Shown here: positions 1 to 7,903 of the stretch, one piece after another | Position numbering within the stretch: the stretch's first letter is position 1 | Layout: each line of letters opens with the position of its first letter | NCBI GenBank assembly: GCA_946480565.1 | Contig: CAMLKR010000043.1 | Location: 1 to 15,489, forward strand | Reading direction: 5' to 3' | From: an uncultured Arenimonas sp. | Lineage (GTDB): Bacteria; Pseudomonadota; Gammaproteobacteria; Xanthomonadales; Xanthomonadaceae | Length of the DNA: 15,489 nt | Notes under the pieces: model-generated | Database searches by the model: none | What the model was told of the DNA's origin: nothing | What the model saw: only the letters and a program-made list of their open reading frames with translations | Made by a program: the position numbers and the translations under genes

Positions 1-1
1 G

Positions 2-55
2 CTGGCGCCGCCGGCCGAACTCGCCGACGGCGGCAAGGTCGCCGTCACGCCCTGA
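2..55 (+). CDS. 3' end of a probable periplasmic adaptor (HlyD/RND-type membrane fusion protein)
   Basis: Only the last 17 codons and a TGA stop are in the window. They read LAPPAELADGGKVAVTP. An ending of the form 'DGGKVAV' resembles the C-terminal beta-barrel/membrane-proximal tail of efflux adaptor subunits, which often close with 'L.DG..V.V'. The identification rests mainly on context: an ABC ATPase and two FtsX-type permeases follow 34 bases downstream on the same strand, and adaptor-ATPase-permease is the usual order of MacAB-like tripartite exporters. The fragment alone is too short to prove the family, so another component of the exporter is possible. Confidence 0.5.
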   Translation: MAPPAELADGGKVAVTP

Positions 56-89
56 ATTCCCTTTCCACGCGAACCCCACGAGGCACGCC

Positions 90-782
<693 letters not shown>

Positions 783-792
783 GGACGCCGCC

Positions 793-1956
793 ATGACCCG
801 CACCGGACTGGTACTCGCCAACCTCTTCCACCGCAAGGGACGCACCTGGCTGACGCTGCTCTCGGTCATCACGGCGTTCACGCTGTTCGGCCTGCTGCAG
901 GCCGTGATCGTCGTCTTCAGCAGCGGCGCCGACTTCGTCGGCACCACCCGCCTGGTCACCCAGTCGCGCGTGTCCTTCACCAACTCGCTGCCGATGCGCA
1001 TGGTCCCGGAGATCGACGCGATCCCCGGCGTCGAGCGCGCCATGTACCAGCAGTGGTTCGGCGGCGTGAACAAGGCCGACAACACCGAGATCTTCACCTT
1101 CGCGGTCGACCCCGAACGCCTGCACGCCGTCTACCCGGAGTGGGTGATGCCGGAAGAACACTGGCAGGCCTTCGCGCGCACCCGCACCGGCATCATCGTC
1201 GGCCGCCAGGTCGCCGACCGCACCGGCTGGAAGGTGGGCGACCGCATTCCGCTGGCCTCGAACATCTTCCCGCAGAAGAACGGCAGCAAGGACTGGGAGT
1301 TCGAGGTCGTCGGCATCTACGACGGCATCGACGAGCAGTGGCAGGGGCAGACCGGCGGCATGTACATCAACCACGCCTACTTCTCCGAAGCTTCGATGTT
1401 CGGCGGCGGGTTGGCCGGCATGTTCTCGCTCAAGATCGAGGACCCGGGCATGGCCGAGGCGATCGCGCAGACCATCGACAAGCGCTTCGAGAACACCGCC
1501 GACGAAACCCGGACGATGTCCGAGAAGGACTTCAACGTGAACTTCCTCAAGCAGCTGGGCGACATCGGCCTGATGCTGCGCTGGATCCTGTTCGCGGTGT
1601 TCTTCACCCTGCTGCTGGTGGTCGGCAACACCATGGCGCAGAGCGTGCGCGAGCGCGTGCCGCAGTTCGCGGTGCTCAAGACGCTGGGCTTCACCGACAA
1701 CGCCGTGCTGGGCTTCGTGCTGGCCGAGACGCTGGCGCTGTGCGCGATCGGCGGGCTGGTCGGCCTGGTGATCGCCTGGGTGCTGAGCCAGGGCATCACG
1801 CAGGCGGCCGGCGGTTTCCTGCCGCCGATCATCCTGACCGCCCAGGTCTGGATCGCCGGACTGGTGGCGATCATCGTGCTGAGCCTCGCCGTCGGCCTGA
1901 TGCCGGCGCTGCGCGCGCGCCGGCTTCGCATCGTGGACGCCCTCGCGGGCCGCTGA
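793..1956 (+). CDS. ABC transporter permease 1 (FtsX/MacB-type)
   Basis: A 387-residue inner-membrane permease with the type VII ABC (FtsX/MacB) layout: one N-terminal transmembrane helix (about 20-43), a large periplasmic domain (about 44-257), then three helices (about 258-282, 304-332, 350-373). The segment between helices 2 and 3 (RERVPQFAVLKTLGF, 286-300) is the characteristic cytoplasmic coupling region of FtsX permeases, and the protein closes with the usual basic tail (ALRARRLRIVDAL). The ATG at 793 follows the ATPase stop by 10 bases with a GAGGA-type ribosome site overlapping that stop (TGAGGACGCC). It probably forms a heterodimer with the next gene product, because both are full length and clearly different. 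Substrate unknown. Confidence 0.93.
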   Translation: MTRTGLVLANLFHRKGRTWLTLLSVITAFTLFGLLQAVIVVFSSGADFVGTTRLVTQSRVSFTNSLPMRMVPEIDAIPGVERAMYQQWFGGVNKADNTEIFTFAVDPERLHAVYPEWVMPEEHWQAFARTRTGIIVGRQVADRTGWKVGDRIPLASNIFPQKNGSKDWEFEVVGIYDGIDEQWQGQTGGMYINHAYFSEASMFGGGLAGMFSLKIEDPGMAEAIAQTIDKRFENTADETRTMSEKDFNVNFLKQLGDIGLMLRWILFAVFFTLLLVVGNTMAQSVRERVPQFAVLKTLGFTDNAVLGFVLAETLALCAIGGLVGLVIAWVLSQGITQAAGGFLPPIILTAQVWIAGLVAIIVLSLAVGLMPALRARRLRIVDALAGR

Positions 1957-1967
1957 GGAGAACCGAC

Positions 1968-3152
1968 ATGATCAAGCAGATCCTCGCGATCACCGCCATG
2001 AACGTGCGGTCCATCCCCGAGCGCTGGGGCCCGTCGCTGGTGATCGTCATCGGCCTGGCCGGCGTGGTGGCGGTGTTCACCGCGCTGCTGGCGATGGCCA
2101 ACGGCTTCTCGTCGACCCTGCAGTCGGCCGGCCGCGGCGACAACGCCATCGTGCTGCGCGGCCAGTCGGGCGCGGAGCTCAACTCTGGCTTCGGCGGCGA
2201 CAGCGCCCAGCTGATCAAGCTCGGCCCGGGCATCCGCAAGGGCCCCGACGGCGAGCCGCTGGCGGCCGGCGAGCTGATGGTGATCACCGAACTGGGCCGC
2301 AAGGACGATCCCGCCGCCGTCGCCAACGTGACCCTGCGCGGCGTAGAGCCGGCCTCGTTCGCGATCCGCCCGCAGCTGAAGATCACCGCGGGGCGGTCCT
2401 TCGAACCCGGCAAGCGCGAAGTGATCGTCGGCGCCGGCGTCGCCAACCAGTTCGCGGGCACGGCGCTGGGCGACACCCTGCGCATGCGCGGCTCGGACTG
2501 GACCATCGTCGGCCACTTCACCGCCGGCGACGCCAACGACAGCGAGGTCTGGGTCGACCTGGGCACGGCGCAGTCGGCGTTCAACCGCGGCAATGCCGTC
2601 AGCGCGGTGCGGGTCGGCCTGGAGTCGCCGGCGGCGATCGCCACGCTGCGCGCGGCCCTGGCCGCCGATCCGCGACTCGCCGTGGACGTGACCGAAGAGC
2701 AGGCCTACTACAGCGCCCAGACCAAGGGCGTGCGGCAGACGATCGAGGGCCTGGCCTTCGTCGTCACCTTCATCATGGGCCTGGGCGCGATCTTCGCCGC
2801 GCTCAACACCATGTACGCAGCGGTGTCCACGCGCACCCGCGAGATCGCCACGCTGCGCGCGATCGGCTTCGGCGGCATGCCGGTGCTGGCCTCGGTGATG
2901 GTGGAAGCCGTGCTGCTTTCGCTGGTCGGCGGCGTGATCGGCGCCATCGCGGCCTACGTCCTGTTCAACGGGCTGTCGGTGTCGACCCTGAGCCAGGCCA
3001 GCTTCACCCAGGTGGTCTTCGAGTTCGCGGTGACGCCCTCCCTGGTCGTGACCGGCCTGGTGATCGCCATGATCATCGGCTTCATCGGCGGCCTGCTGCC
3101 GGCGATCCGCGCCGCGCGCATGCAGGTGACCACGGCGCTGCGCACGCAGTGA
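1968..3152 (+). CDS. ABC transporter permease 2 (FtsX/MacB-type)
   Basis: A 394-residue permease with the same plan as its neighbour: helix 1 at about 21-44, a periplasmic domain at 45-258, and helices at about 261-284, 308-333 and 357-380. The coupling segment reads STRTREIATLRAIGF (287-301), a textbook MacB/FtsX motif, and the protein ends AIRAARMQVTTALRTQ. The frame is open far upstream of this point, but ATG 1968 is chosen because GAGGAG lies 7 bases before it and overlaps the previous stop (TGAGGAGAACCGAC). The 11-base gap to permease 1 supports one transcript. Sequence divergence between the two permeases is high outside the helices, so this is an old duplication or an obligate heterodimer rather than a recent copy. 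Confidence 0.93.
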   Translation: MIKQILAITAMNVRSIPERWGPSLVIVIGLAGVVAVFTALLAMANGFSSTLQSAGRGDNAIVLRGQSGAELNSGFGGDSAQLIKLGPGIRKGPDGEPLAAGELMVITELGRKDDPAAVANVTLRGVEPASFAIRPQLKITAGRSFEPGKREVIVGAGVANQFAGTALGDTLRMRGSDWTIVGHFTAGDANDSEVWVDLGTAQSAFNRGNAVSAVRVGLESPAAIATLRAALAADPRLAVDVTEEQAYYSAQTKGVRQTIEGLAFVVTFIMGLGAIFAALNTMYAAVSTRTREIATLRAIGFGGMPVLASVMVEAVLLSLVGGVIGAIAAYVLFNGLSVSTLSQASFTQVVFEFAVTPSLVVTGLVIAMIIGFIGGLLPAIRAARMQVTTALRTQ

Positions 3153-3156
3153 GTCC

Positions 3157-3186
3157 TTGTGCGGCCCGGGGCAGGACGGGGAAAAT
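3157..3186 (+). promoter_or_regulatory. Candidate sigma70-type promoter for the gene at 3214
   Basis: TTGTGC (3157-3162) and GAAAAT (3181-3186) are separated by 18 bases, giving four of six matches in each box, inside an otherwise very GC-rich gap. Transcription would start near 3193, about 20 bases before ATG 3214. The assignment is by eye and no activator site is evident. Confidence 0.35.
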
Positions 3187-3213
3187 CTCCTCCTGCCGCT
3201 GCGGACGCCCGAC

Positions 3214-4218
3214 ATGCCCCTGATGCAACGCCTTGGCCTGATCCTGGTGGCGATCGCCTTCAGCTTCGTGCTGGCCGTCGGCGTGGCCCGGGTCCTGGAT
3301 GCGCGCAACGCCCTGCCTCCGGCGCCGCTGGCACCAGGGGCTGGACTGATGCTGCTGGGACTGGCCGGCATGGTCGCCTGTCGGTGGCTGTGGCTCCGGG
3401 CGCAGGCTCGGCGCGAACAGCAGATCCAGGCCGCCCTGGCCTTCTCGGGGCAACGCTTTGAGGCGCGGGCCCGCTGGCTTGCGCGCCTGATTCTGCTTCT
3501 CGCCTTCGTCGCCGTGTCGGCCGTGCTGGTCTATTCCGTCGTGCGCCAGCCGAGCTGGGGCCTTGCGGGCTTGACCGCCTTCTGGCTGCTGCTCACGGCG
3601 CTCATCGCCGCCCTGCTCTTTTCGATGCATCGCTCCGGAGGCCCGACGCTGGTGCTGGACGCCGCTGGCATCGAGCACGGCTGGATCGGGCGGATCCCTT
3701 GGGAACAGGTGCACGGCATCGCGTTGGTGCAAAACCGGACCCCGCGCCAGGACGTGCATTCACTGGCGCTGGGCGTCGACGGCGCCGAGCGGTTCCGCAA
3801 GCAGGTCCCGGTGTTGGCGCGCTGGATCGCGCGCGCCTTCGCCCCCGCCGAGCGCATCGAGGACGTGATCCACCTGCCCCTGGAGAACCTCGACAAGGAC
3901 CCGCGCCAGGTGCACGCCGCGGCCGTTGCGCTGCGCGGCAGGATTACCCCCGGAACGATTCCCAGCTGGCACCCGCGCCTGTCCCGCGCCGATTTCCAGA
4001 TCGCCGAGGAACTGCGGCGACTGGAGGATCCGGAGTCCGGCCTGTCACCGGACGAGATCCGTGACCGCCTGAGATCGCTGGAGCCGAAGGTGAGGGCGTC
4101 GCACGAGCGCGCCCTGCGCGAGGGCCGCGACGCCTTCCGTAAGGCGTGGGCCATCATCGGCGCGTCGGTACTCGCGATCCTGGCCGTGGCAGCGCATGTG
4201 ATGTGGAAATCGCTCTGA
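3214..4218 (+). CDS. Uncharacterised multi-spanning membrane protein with a soluble C-terminal half
   Basis: I do not recognise a named family with certainty. The 334-residue product has four hydrophobic segments in its first half (about 5-28, 41-62, 88-110, 115-137). A soluble stretch (about 143-310) follows, and a last helix (about 311-329) ends close to the C-terminus. The start of the soluble part (PTLVLDAAGIEHGWIGRIPW, 144-163) has the beta-strand look of bacterial PH-like or STM3941-like membrane proteins ('L.L...GI....G.I.W'), a weak resemblance only. Residues 256-310 are highly charged and probably helical. The frame opens at a TTG at 3157, but ATG 3214 is preferred because the earlier segment overlaps the promoter-like sequence and is not membrane-like; ATG 3223 is also possible. 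No good ribosome site precedes either. It sits alone between the exporter operon and rarD. Confidence 0.8.
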   Translation: MPLMQRLGLILVAIAFSFVLAVGVARVLDARNALPPAPLAPGAGLMLLGLAGMVACRWLWLRAQARREQQIQAALAFSGQRFEARARWLARLILLLAFVAVSAVLVYSVVRQPSWGLAGLTAFWLLLTALIAALLFSMHRSGGPTLVLDAAGIEHGWIGRIPWEQVHGIALVQNRTPRQDVHSLALGVDGAERFRKQVPVLARWIARAFAPAERIEDVIHLPLENLDKDPRQVHAAAVALRGRITPGTIPSWHPRLSRADFQIAEELRRLEDPESGLSPDEIRDRLRSLEPKVRASHERALREGRDAFRKAWAIIGASVLAILAVAAHVMWKSL

Positions 4219-4268
4219 CCTGCCGTTCCGGCATCACATCGTTGCGGGCACGGCCGGCCGCGCGGGCG

Positions 4269-4274
4269 GATAAT
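4269..4274 (+). promoter_or_regulatory. -10-like element upstream of rarD
   Basis: GATAAT matches the sigma70 -10 consensus at five of six positions and is one of the few AT-rich spots in the 97-base gap before rarD. The best -35 candidate (TTGCGG, 4242-4247) is 21 bases away, which is too far for a good promoter, so an activator or an unusual -35 would be needed. The predicted leader would be about 35 bases. Confidence 0.3.
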
Positions 4275-4315
4275 GCTGGCCCTGGCGCGGGCCGTCCGCG
4301 CACCGGAGCCCCTGC

Positions 4316-5281
4316 GTGGACCAGCCCGCCTCTCCCGCCATCCACCGCAAGGGCCTGAGCGCCGCGATCGGATCCTATGTGCTGTGGGGCTTGTTCCCAC
4401 TGTACTGGTACCTGCTCAAGCACGTGCCCTCGCTGCAGATCATCGCCCACCGCATCGTCTGGTGCGCGGTGTTCGTGGTCGGCTATCTGCTGCTGCGCGA
4501 AGGCACGGCGTGGCTGCGCGAATCGCTGGCGCGGCCGAAGGTCGGGCGCCTGCTGGTGATCAGCAGCCTGCTGATCAGCTTCAACTGGGGCATCTACATC
4601 TGGGCGGTCACGAACGGCCGCGTGATTGAGGCGAGCCTGGGTTATTTCATCAACCCGCTGGTGAACGTGCTGCTGGGCGTGCTGGTGCTGCGCGAACGCC
4701 TGAACCGCGCGCAGTGGACCGCGGTGGCGATCGCCGCGGCCGGCGTGCTGTGGCTGGCGGTGCAGCACGGCCAGCCGCCCTGGGTGTCGCTGGCCCTGGC
4801 CTTCAGCTTCGCCATCTACGGGCTGATCCGCAAAGTGGCGCATGTGGACGCGATCCCGGGCCTGGCGATCGAGAGCCTGATCCTGCTGGTGCCGGCGCTG
4901 GCCTGGCTGGCCTGGGCGCAGGCGCAGGGCGTGGCTTCGTTCGCGCACGACGGATGGAGCAGCGACCTGCTGCTGGTGCTAGGCGGCGCGCTGACGGCGC
5001 TGCCGCTGATCGGCTTCGCCTACGGCGCGCGCCGCATCCCGTACTCGCTGGTCGGCATCCTGCAGTACATCGCGCCGACGCTGCAGCTGCTCAGCGGCGT
5101 GCTGCTGCTGGGCGAAACCTTCAGCGGCGTGCAGGCGGTCGGCTTCGGTGCCATCTGGTTCGCGCTGGCGATCTACGCGGTGGACGGCTGGCGGCGTTCG
5201 CGCCGGCAGCCGACGCAGGCCGCGGCAGAACATTGCGACGAACAGGTACCGCCCTGCGACGGCGCCACGCCGCCGCGCTGA
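4316..5281 (+). CDS. rarD: RarD-type EamA family permease
   Basis: A 321-residue inner-membrane protein of the drug/metabolite transporter superfamily. The N-terminus carries the RarD hallmark GSYVLWGLFPLYW (19-31) followed by the helix containing AHRIVW (44-49). About ten hydrophobic helices arranged as two EamA repeats fill the rest, with SFNWGIYIWAV and the second-repeat GARRIPYSLVGILQYIAPT both typical of the family. It is somewhat longer than the roughly 296-residue E. coli RarD because of a polar C-terminal tail rich in Ala, Gln and Glu. The start is a GTG at 4316; no ATG in frame would retain the first helix. The ribosome site is poor. E. coli RarD is annotated 'chloramphenicol-sensitive', but its true substrate is not established, so resistance should not be assumed from the name. 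Confidence 0.93.
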   Translation: MDQPASPAIHRKGLSAAIGSYVLWGLFPLYWYLLKHVPSLQIIAHRIVWCAVFVVGYLLLREGTAWLRESLARPKVGRLLVISSLLISFNWGIYIWAVTNGRVIEASLGYFINPLVNVLLGVLVLRERLNRAQWTAVAIAAAGVLWLAVQHGQPPWVSLALAFSFAIYGLIRKVAHVDAIPGLAIESLILLVPALAWLAWAQAQGVASFAHDGWSSDLLLVLGGALTALPLIGFAYGARRIPYSLVGILQYIAPTLQLLSGVLLLGETFSGVQAVGFGAIWFALAIYAVDGWRRSRRQPTQAAAEHCDEQVPPCDGATPPR

Positions 5282-5284
5282 GCA

Positions 5285-5314
5285 TTGCCGGGGACGCAGC
5301 GGGCGCGGCACACT
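5285..5314 (+). promoter_or_regulatory. Candidate promoter for a leaderless hydrolase transcript
   Basis: TTGCCG (5285-5290) and CACACT (5309-5314) are 18 bases apart. The -10-like box ends five bases before ATG 5320, so transcription would begin at or next to the start codon. No Shine-Dalgarno-like purine run precedes that ATG, which supports a leaderless mRNA. The -10 matches the consensus at only three of six positions. Confidence 0.35.
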
Positions 5315-5319
5315 CGGCC

Positions 5320-6408
5320 ATGCGCATGGGCGGTTTTCTTCACCTTTCCTTGATCATTGCGGTCCTCGCGGCAACCGCCGCGTGGCCGGCGCAGGCGCGC
5401 GAACTGCACCATTGGATCGTCGAACCGGTGCGCAGCGACACGCCCTTCGGCGGCGAGCGCTTCACCCGGTGGCTGGCCCAGGTCGGCAGCCCGCTGGAGC
5501 GGCTGGCCCAGGACGACGGTCCCGAGCTCGCCTTCGCCGTGCTCGAACCGCGCGACTACCGGCTCGACTACCGCTACCGGCGCCAGGCCGACGAGATGGG
5601 CATGCGCTTCGAGTTCCACACACCCGCGCCGCGCCTGCCCGCCCCGGTGCGCGGCACCGTCGTGCTGCTGCACGGCTGGACCATGGACGCCAGCACCCAG
5701 GGCCTGTGGGCGATGGCCCTGGCCGAACACGGCTACCGCGCGGTGCTGCTGGACCTGCGCAACCACGGCTTCTCCGGCCAGGCGCCGGCGGGCTACGGCA
5801 CCCGCGAAGCCGACGACGTGCTGGCGCTGATCGCCCACCTGCGTGCGCAAAAGCGCCTGGCCGAACCGGTGCACCTGTTCGGCACGTCCTACGGCGCGGT
5901 CACGGCGCTGCAGGCCGCGGCGCGTTCACCCGGCATCGCCGGCGTGGTGGCGATGGAGCCCTATGCCAACGCCGCCGAATCGATCCGCCAGTACGCGACC
6001 CTGCTCAAGGCCGGCGACACCGGCGGCCTGCGCGGGCGACTGCTGGCCTGGTGGCTGCGGGCCACGGTACAGGACGCCGAGCTGGAGTCGGCGCTGGACC
6101 GCGCCGGCGAATCGCTGCAGCTGGACCTGCGCGCGCTCGACACCGCCGACGCGCTCGCCGCCGTGCGCGGCTGCGTGCTGCTGCTGCATGGCGCCCGCGA
6201 CCGCCTGGTGCCGGTGGCCGCGGCGCGGGAACTGGCGCGCACGCCCGCGCGCCTGCACTACGTCGAGCTGCCCGACGAGAACCATTTTTCGCTGCCCGCG
6301 CGCATCGACTGGCTGCGCGAACCGGTGCGGCAATGGCTGGCGGCCGCGGGCCAGGCCGGCGCCGGCGGCTGCCCCTCGCTGTCCCTGCCCGCCGACCCGC
6401 TGCACTGA
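5320..6408 (+). CDS. Exported alpha/beta hydrolase
   Basis: A 362-residue protein with a Sec signal peptide: hydrophobic core at about 6-22 and an Ala-Gln-Ala cleavage site at 24-26, so the mature enzyme is probably periplasmic. The alpha/beta-hydrolase core starts near residue 110 with the oxyanion-hole strand VVLLHGW (114-120). The catalytic triad is visible: nucleophile Ser190 in GTSYG (188-192), acid Asp294 in GARDRLVP (291-298), and His322 in DENHFSL (319-325). The first 85 mature residues precede the core and match no domain I know. The substrate is unknown; a carboxylesterase, lipase or peptidase role is possible. The frame is open much further upstream but overlaps rarD in another frame, so that part is not credited. 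ATG 5326 is an alternative start two codons later. It lies 38 bases after rarD and is probably transcribed on its own. Confidence 0.88.
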   Translation: MRMGGFLHLSLIIAVLAATAAWPAQARELHHWIVEPVRSDTPFGGERFTRWLAQVGSPLERLAQDDGPELAFAVLEPRDYRLDYRYRRQADEMGMRFEFHTPAPRLPAPVRGTVVLLHGWTMDASTQGLWAMALAEHGYRAVLLDLRNHGFSGQAPAGYGTREADDVLALIAHLRAQKRLAEPVHLFGTSYGAVTALQAAARSPGIAGVVAMEPYANAAESIRQYATLLKAGDTGGLRGRLLAWWLRATVQDAELESALDRAGESLQLDLRALDTADALAAVRGCVLLLHGARDRLVPVAAARELARTPARLHYVELPDENHFSLPARIDWLREPVRQWLAAAGQAGAGGCPSLSLPADPLH

Positions 6409-6418
6409 GCGCGGCGAC

Positions 6419-6447
6419 TTGTCGGCGCCACCCGGCCATGCCCTAAT
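6419..6447 (+). promoter_or_regulatory. Candidate promoter of the Fe-S scaffold/XdhC/MocA operon
   Basis: TTGTCG (6419-6424) and CCTAAT (6442-6447) are exactly 17 bases apart, with four of six matches in each box. This is among the best promoter-like arrangements in the window. The predicted start falls at about 6454-6456, on the ATG of the next gene. No ribosome-binding sequence is present in the eight bases between, so the transcript is probably leaderless. Confidence 0.45.
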
Positions 6448-6455
6448 CACCGGCG

Positions 6456-6890
6456 ATGACTGACGCCGGGGCTTTCGCCGCGCTGTACCGCGACCACGTG
6501 CTGGAACACGGGCGCCATCCGCGCCACGCCGGCGAACTGGCCGGCGCGACCCATGCCGCCAACGCGCACAACACCCTTTGCGGCGACCGGATCGCCCTGG
6601 GCCTGCGCCTGGACGGCGAAGGCCGCATCGCCGAACTGCGCCATCGCAGCGAAGGCTGCCTGCTCTGCCTGGCCTCGGCCTCGCTGATGGCCTGCGACGT
6701 ATCCGGCCGCGACGCCGCCGGCGTGGCGGCGCGCTTTTCCGCCCTGCGCGAAAGTTTCCGGCTTGGCGACGGCGAGGGCCTGGGCGAACTCGGCGCGCTG
6801 GCCGGCGTGGGTGCGCATCCGGCGCGGCAGCGCTGCGTGCTGCTGCCCTGGGAAGCCTTGACCGAGGCGCTGGCGGGGCCGCCGCGATGA
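6456..6890 (+). CDS. sufU: SufU/NifU-like iron-sulfur cluster assembly scaffold
   Basis: A 144-residue cytoplasmic protein of the IscU/SufU fold, which takes up sulfur from a cysteine desulfurase and builds or relays clusters. The SufU ligand set is present: Cys42 and Asp44 in NTLCGDR (39-45), Cys68 in EGCLLCLASASLM (66-78), and Cys127 in RQRCVLLPW (124-132). Like SufU, it has a longer loop before the last cysteine than IscU. Two additional cysteines occur, Cys71 and Cys80. No sufS, sufB, sufC or sufD is nearby. Instead its TGA overlaps the ATG of xdhC (ATGA, 6887-6890), tying it to molybdenum-enzyme maturation. The start ATG lacks a Shine-Dalgarno sequence and sits eight bases after a -10 box. 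Family identity is firm; a dedicated role for the neighbouring hydroxylase is inference. Confidence 0.88.
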   Translation: MTDAGAFAALYRDHVLEHGRHPRHAGELAGATHAANAHNTLCGDRIALGLRLDGEGRIAELRHRSEGCLLCLASASLMACDVSGRDAAGVAARFSALRESFRLGDGEGLGELGALAGVGAHPARQRCVLLPWEALTEALAGPPR

Positions 6891-7903
6891 GCGCCGGTGG
6901 CAACCGCGGCGTGCTGGAGTTCGCCACGCAGATGCGTCGCGACGGCCGCGCGCTGGCGATCTGCCTGGTCACGGACACCGAAGGCTCGACCTATCGCAAA
7001 CCCGGTGCGCTGGCCGCGGTGGCCGACGACGGCCGCCGCCAGGGCACGCTGTCCGGCGGCTGCCTGGAGCCGGCGCTGGAGACGCTGGCGCGGCAGGCGA
7101 TGGCCAGCGGCCGCGTGCAGGTCGCGCTGTTCGACACCCTGGGCGACGACGACCTGCTGTTCGGCTCCGGGTCGGGCTGCCGCGGCCGCATGCGGGTGCT
7201 GGCGTGGCCGGTGCCGGCGGATACGCCGGTGCCGCTGTTCGACGCGCTGGTCGAGAGCCAGGCGGCGGGCGACGGACTGTCGCTGGCGCTGCGGGTCGAC
7301 GAAACCGGTCCTGGCAACGGCTACGCCTGGGGCCCGGGCCACGGGCTCGTCCTGGGCGACGGCTGCGAGGCCGAAGCGCGCCGCTGGCCGCCCGGCCTGC
7401 ACGCGTCCATGGGCCATTCGATCGCGCGCCTGCAGGTGCCGGCGGCACCGCGCCTGCTGCTGGTCGGCGGCGGGCCGGAGGCCCCGCCGCTGCTGCGGCT
7501 GGCGCGCACCCTGGGCTGGGAATCAGCCGTCATCGACCATCGCGAGGCGCTGCTGGATCCGCAGCGGCTGGCCGATGCCGATCGCCGCATCGCCGCGCGC
7601 CCCGCCGCCGCACTCGCCGCCGAACCCCGGCCGCCGCAGGCGGTGCTGGTGATGACCCACCAGGCCGGCGCCGACCTGGAGGCCCTGCGCGCGCTGGCGG
7701 CGATGCCGGTGCCCTATGCCGGGCTGCTCGGCCCGCCCGCGCGTCGCGACGAACTGCTGGCACTGCTGGAACCCGAGGCCGCGGCCGCGCTGCGGCCGCG
7801 ACTGCGCGCCCCGGTCGGCCTGCCCCTGGGTGGCGAAGGACCGGAGGCCATCGCGCTGGCGATCGCCGCCGACCTGCAGCGTTTTTTCCATTGCCGCGAA
7901 TGA
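6887..7903 (+). CDS. xdhC: XdhC-family molybdenum cofactor insertion/sulfuration factor
   Basis: A 338-residue cytoplasmic protein. XdhC proteins bind molybdenum cofactor, promote its sulfuration and hand it to xanthine-dehydrogenase-family enzymes. The N-terminal XdhC/CoxI half shows GSTYRKPG (33-40), SGGCLE (56-61) and SGSGCRGR (94-101). The C-terminal Rossmann half shows LLLVGGGPEAPPLLRLA (190-206), VIDHR (215-219), MTHQAGADLEAL (256-267), YAGLLGP (277-283) and the closing APVGLPLGGEGPEAIALAIA (308-327). The first glycine cluster reads GGGPEA where GAGPDA is common. Start and stop are fixed by 4-base ATGA overlaps with the genes on both sides, so translational coupling is likely. The neighbouring Ior-type enzyme is its obvious client. 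Confidence 0.93.
   Translation: MSAGGNRGVLEFATQMRRDGRALAICLVTDTEGSTYRKPGALAAVADDGRRQGTLSGGCLEPALETLARQAMASGRVQVALFDTLGDDDLLFGSGSGCRGRMRVLAWPVPADTPVPLFDALVESQAAGDGLSLALRVDETGPGNGYAWGPGHGLVLGDGCEAEARRWPPGLHASMGHSIARLQVPAAPRLLLVGGGPEAPPLLRLARTLGWESAVIDHREALLDPQRLADADRRIAARPAAALAAEPRPPQAVLVMTHQAGADLEALRALAAMPVPYAGLLGPPARRDELLALLEPEAAAALRPRLRAPVGLPLGGEGPEAIALAIAADLQRFFHCRE

Noticed and set aside
1377..3371. A long minus-strand open frame opposite the second permease
   Set aside because: Antisense to a conserved FtsX permease; low-complexity product with no recognisable domain.
4714..5319. An N-terminal extension of the alpha/beta hydrolase through the rarD gene
   Set aside because: The extra residues are Arg/Ala/Gly-rich and out of frame with conserved rarD. 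A proper signal peptide begins at 5320, so the shorter start is right.
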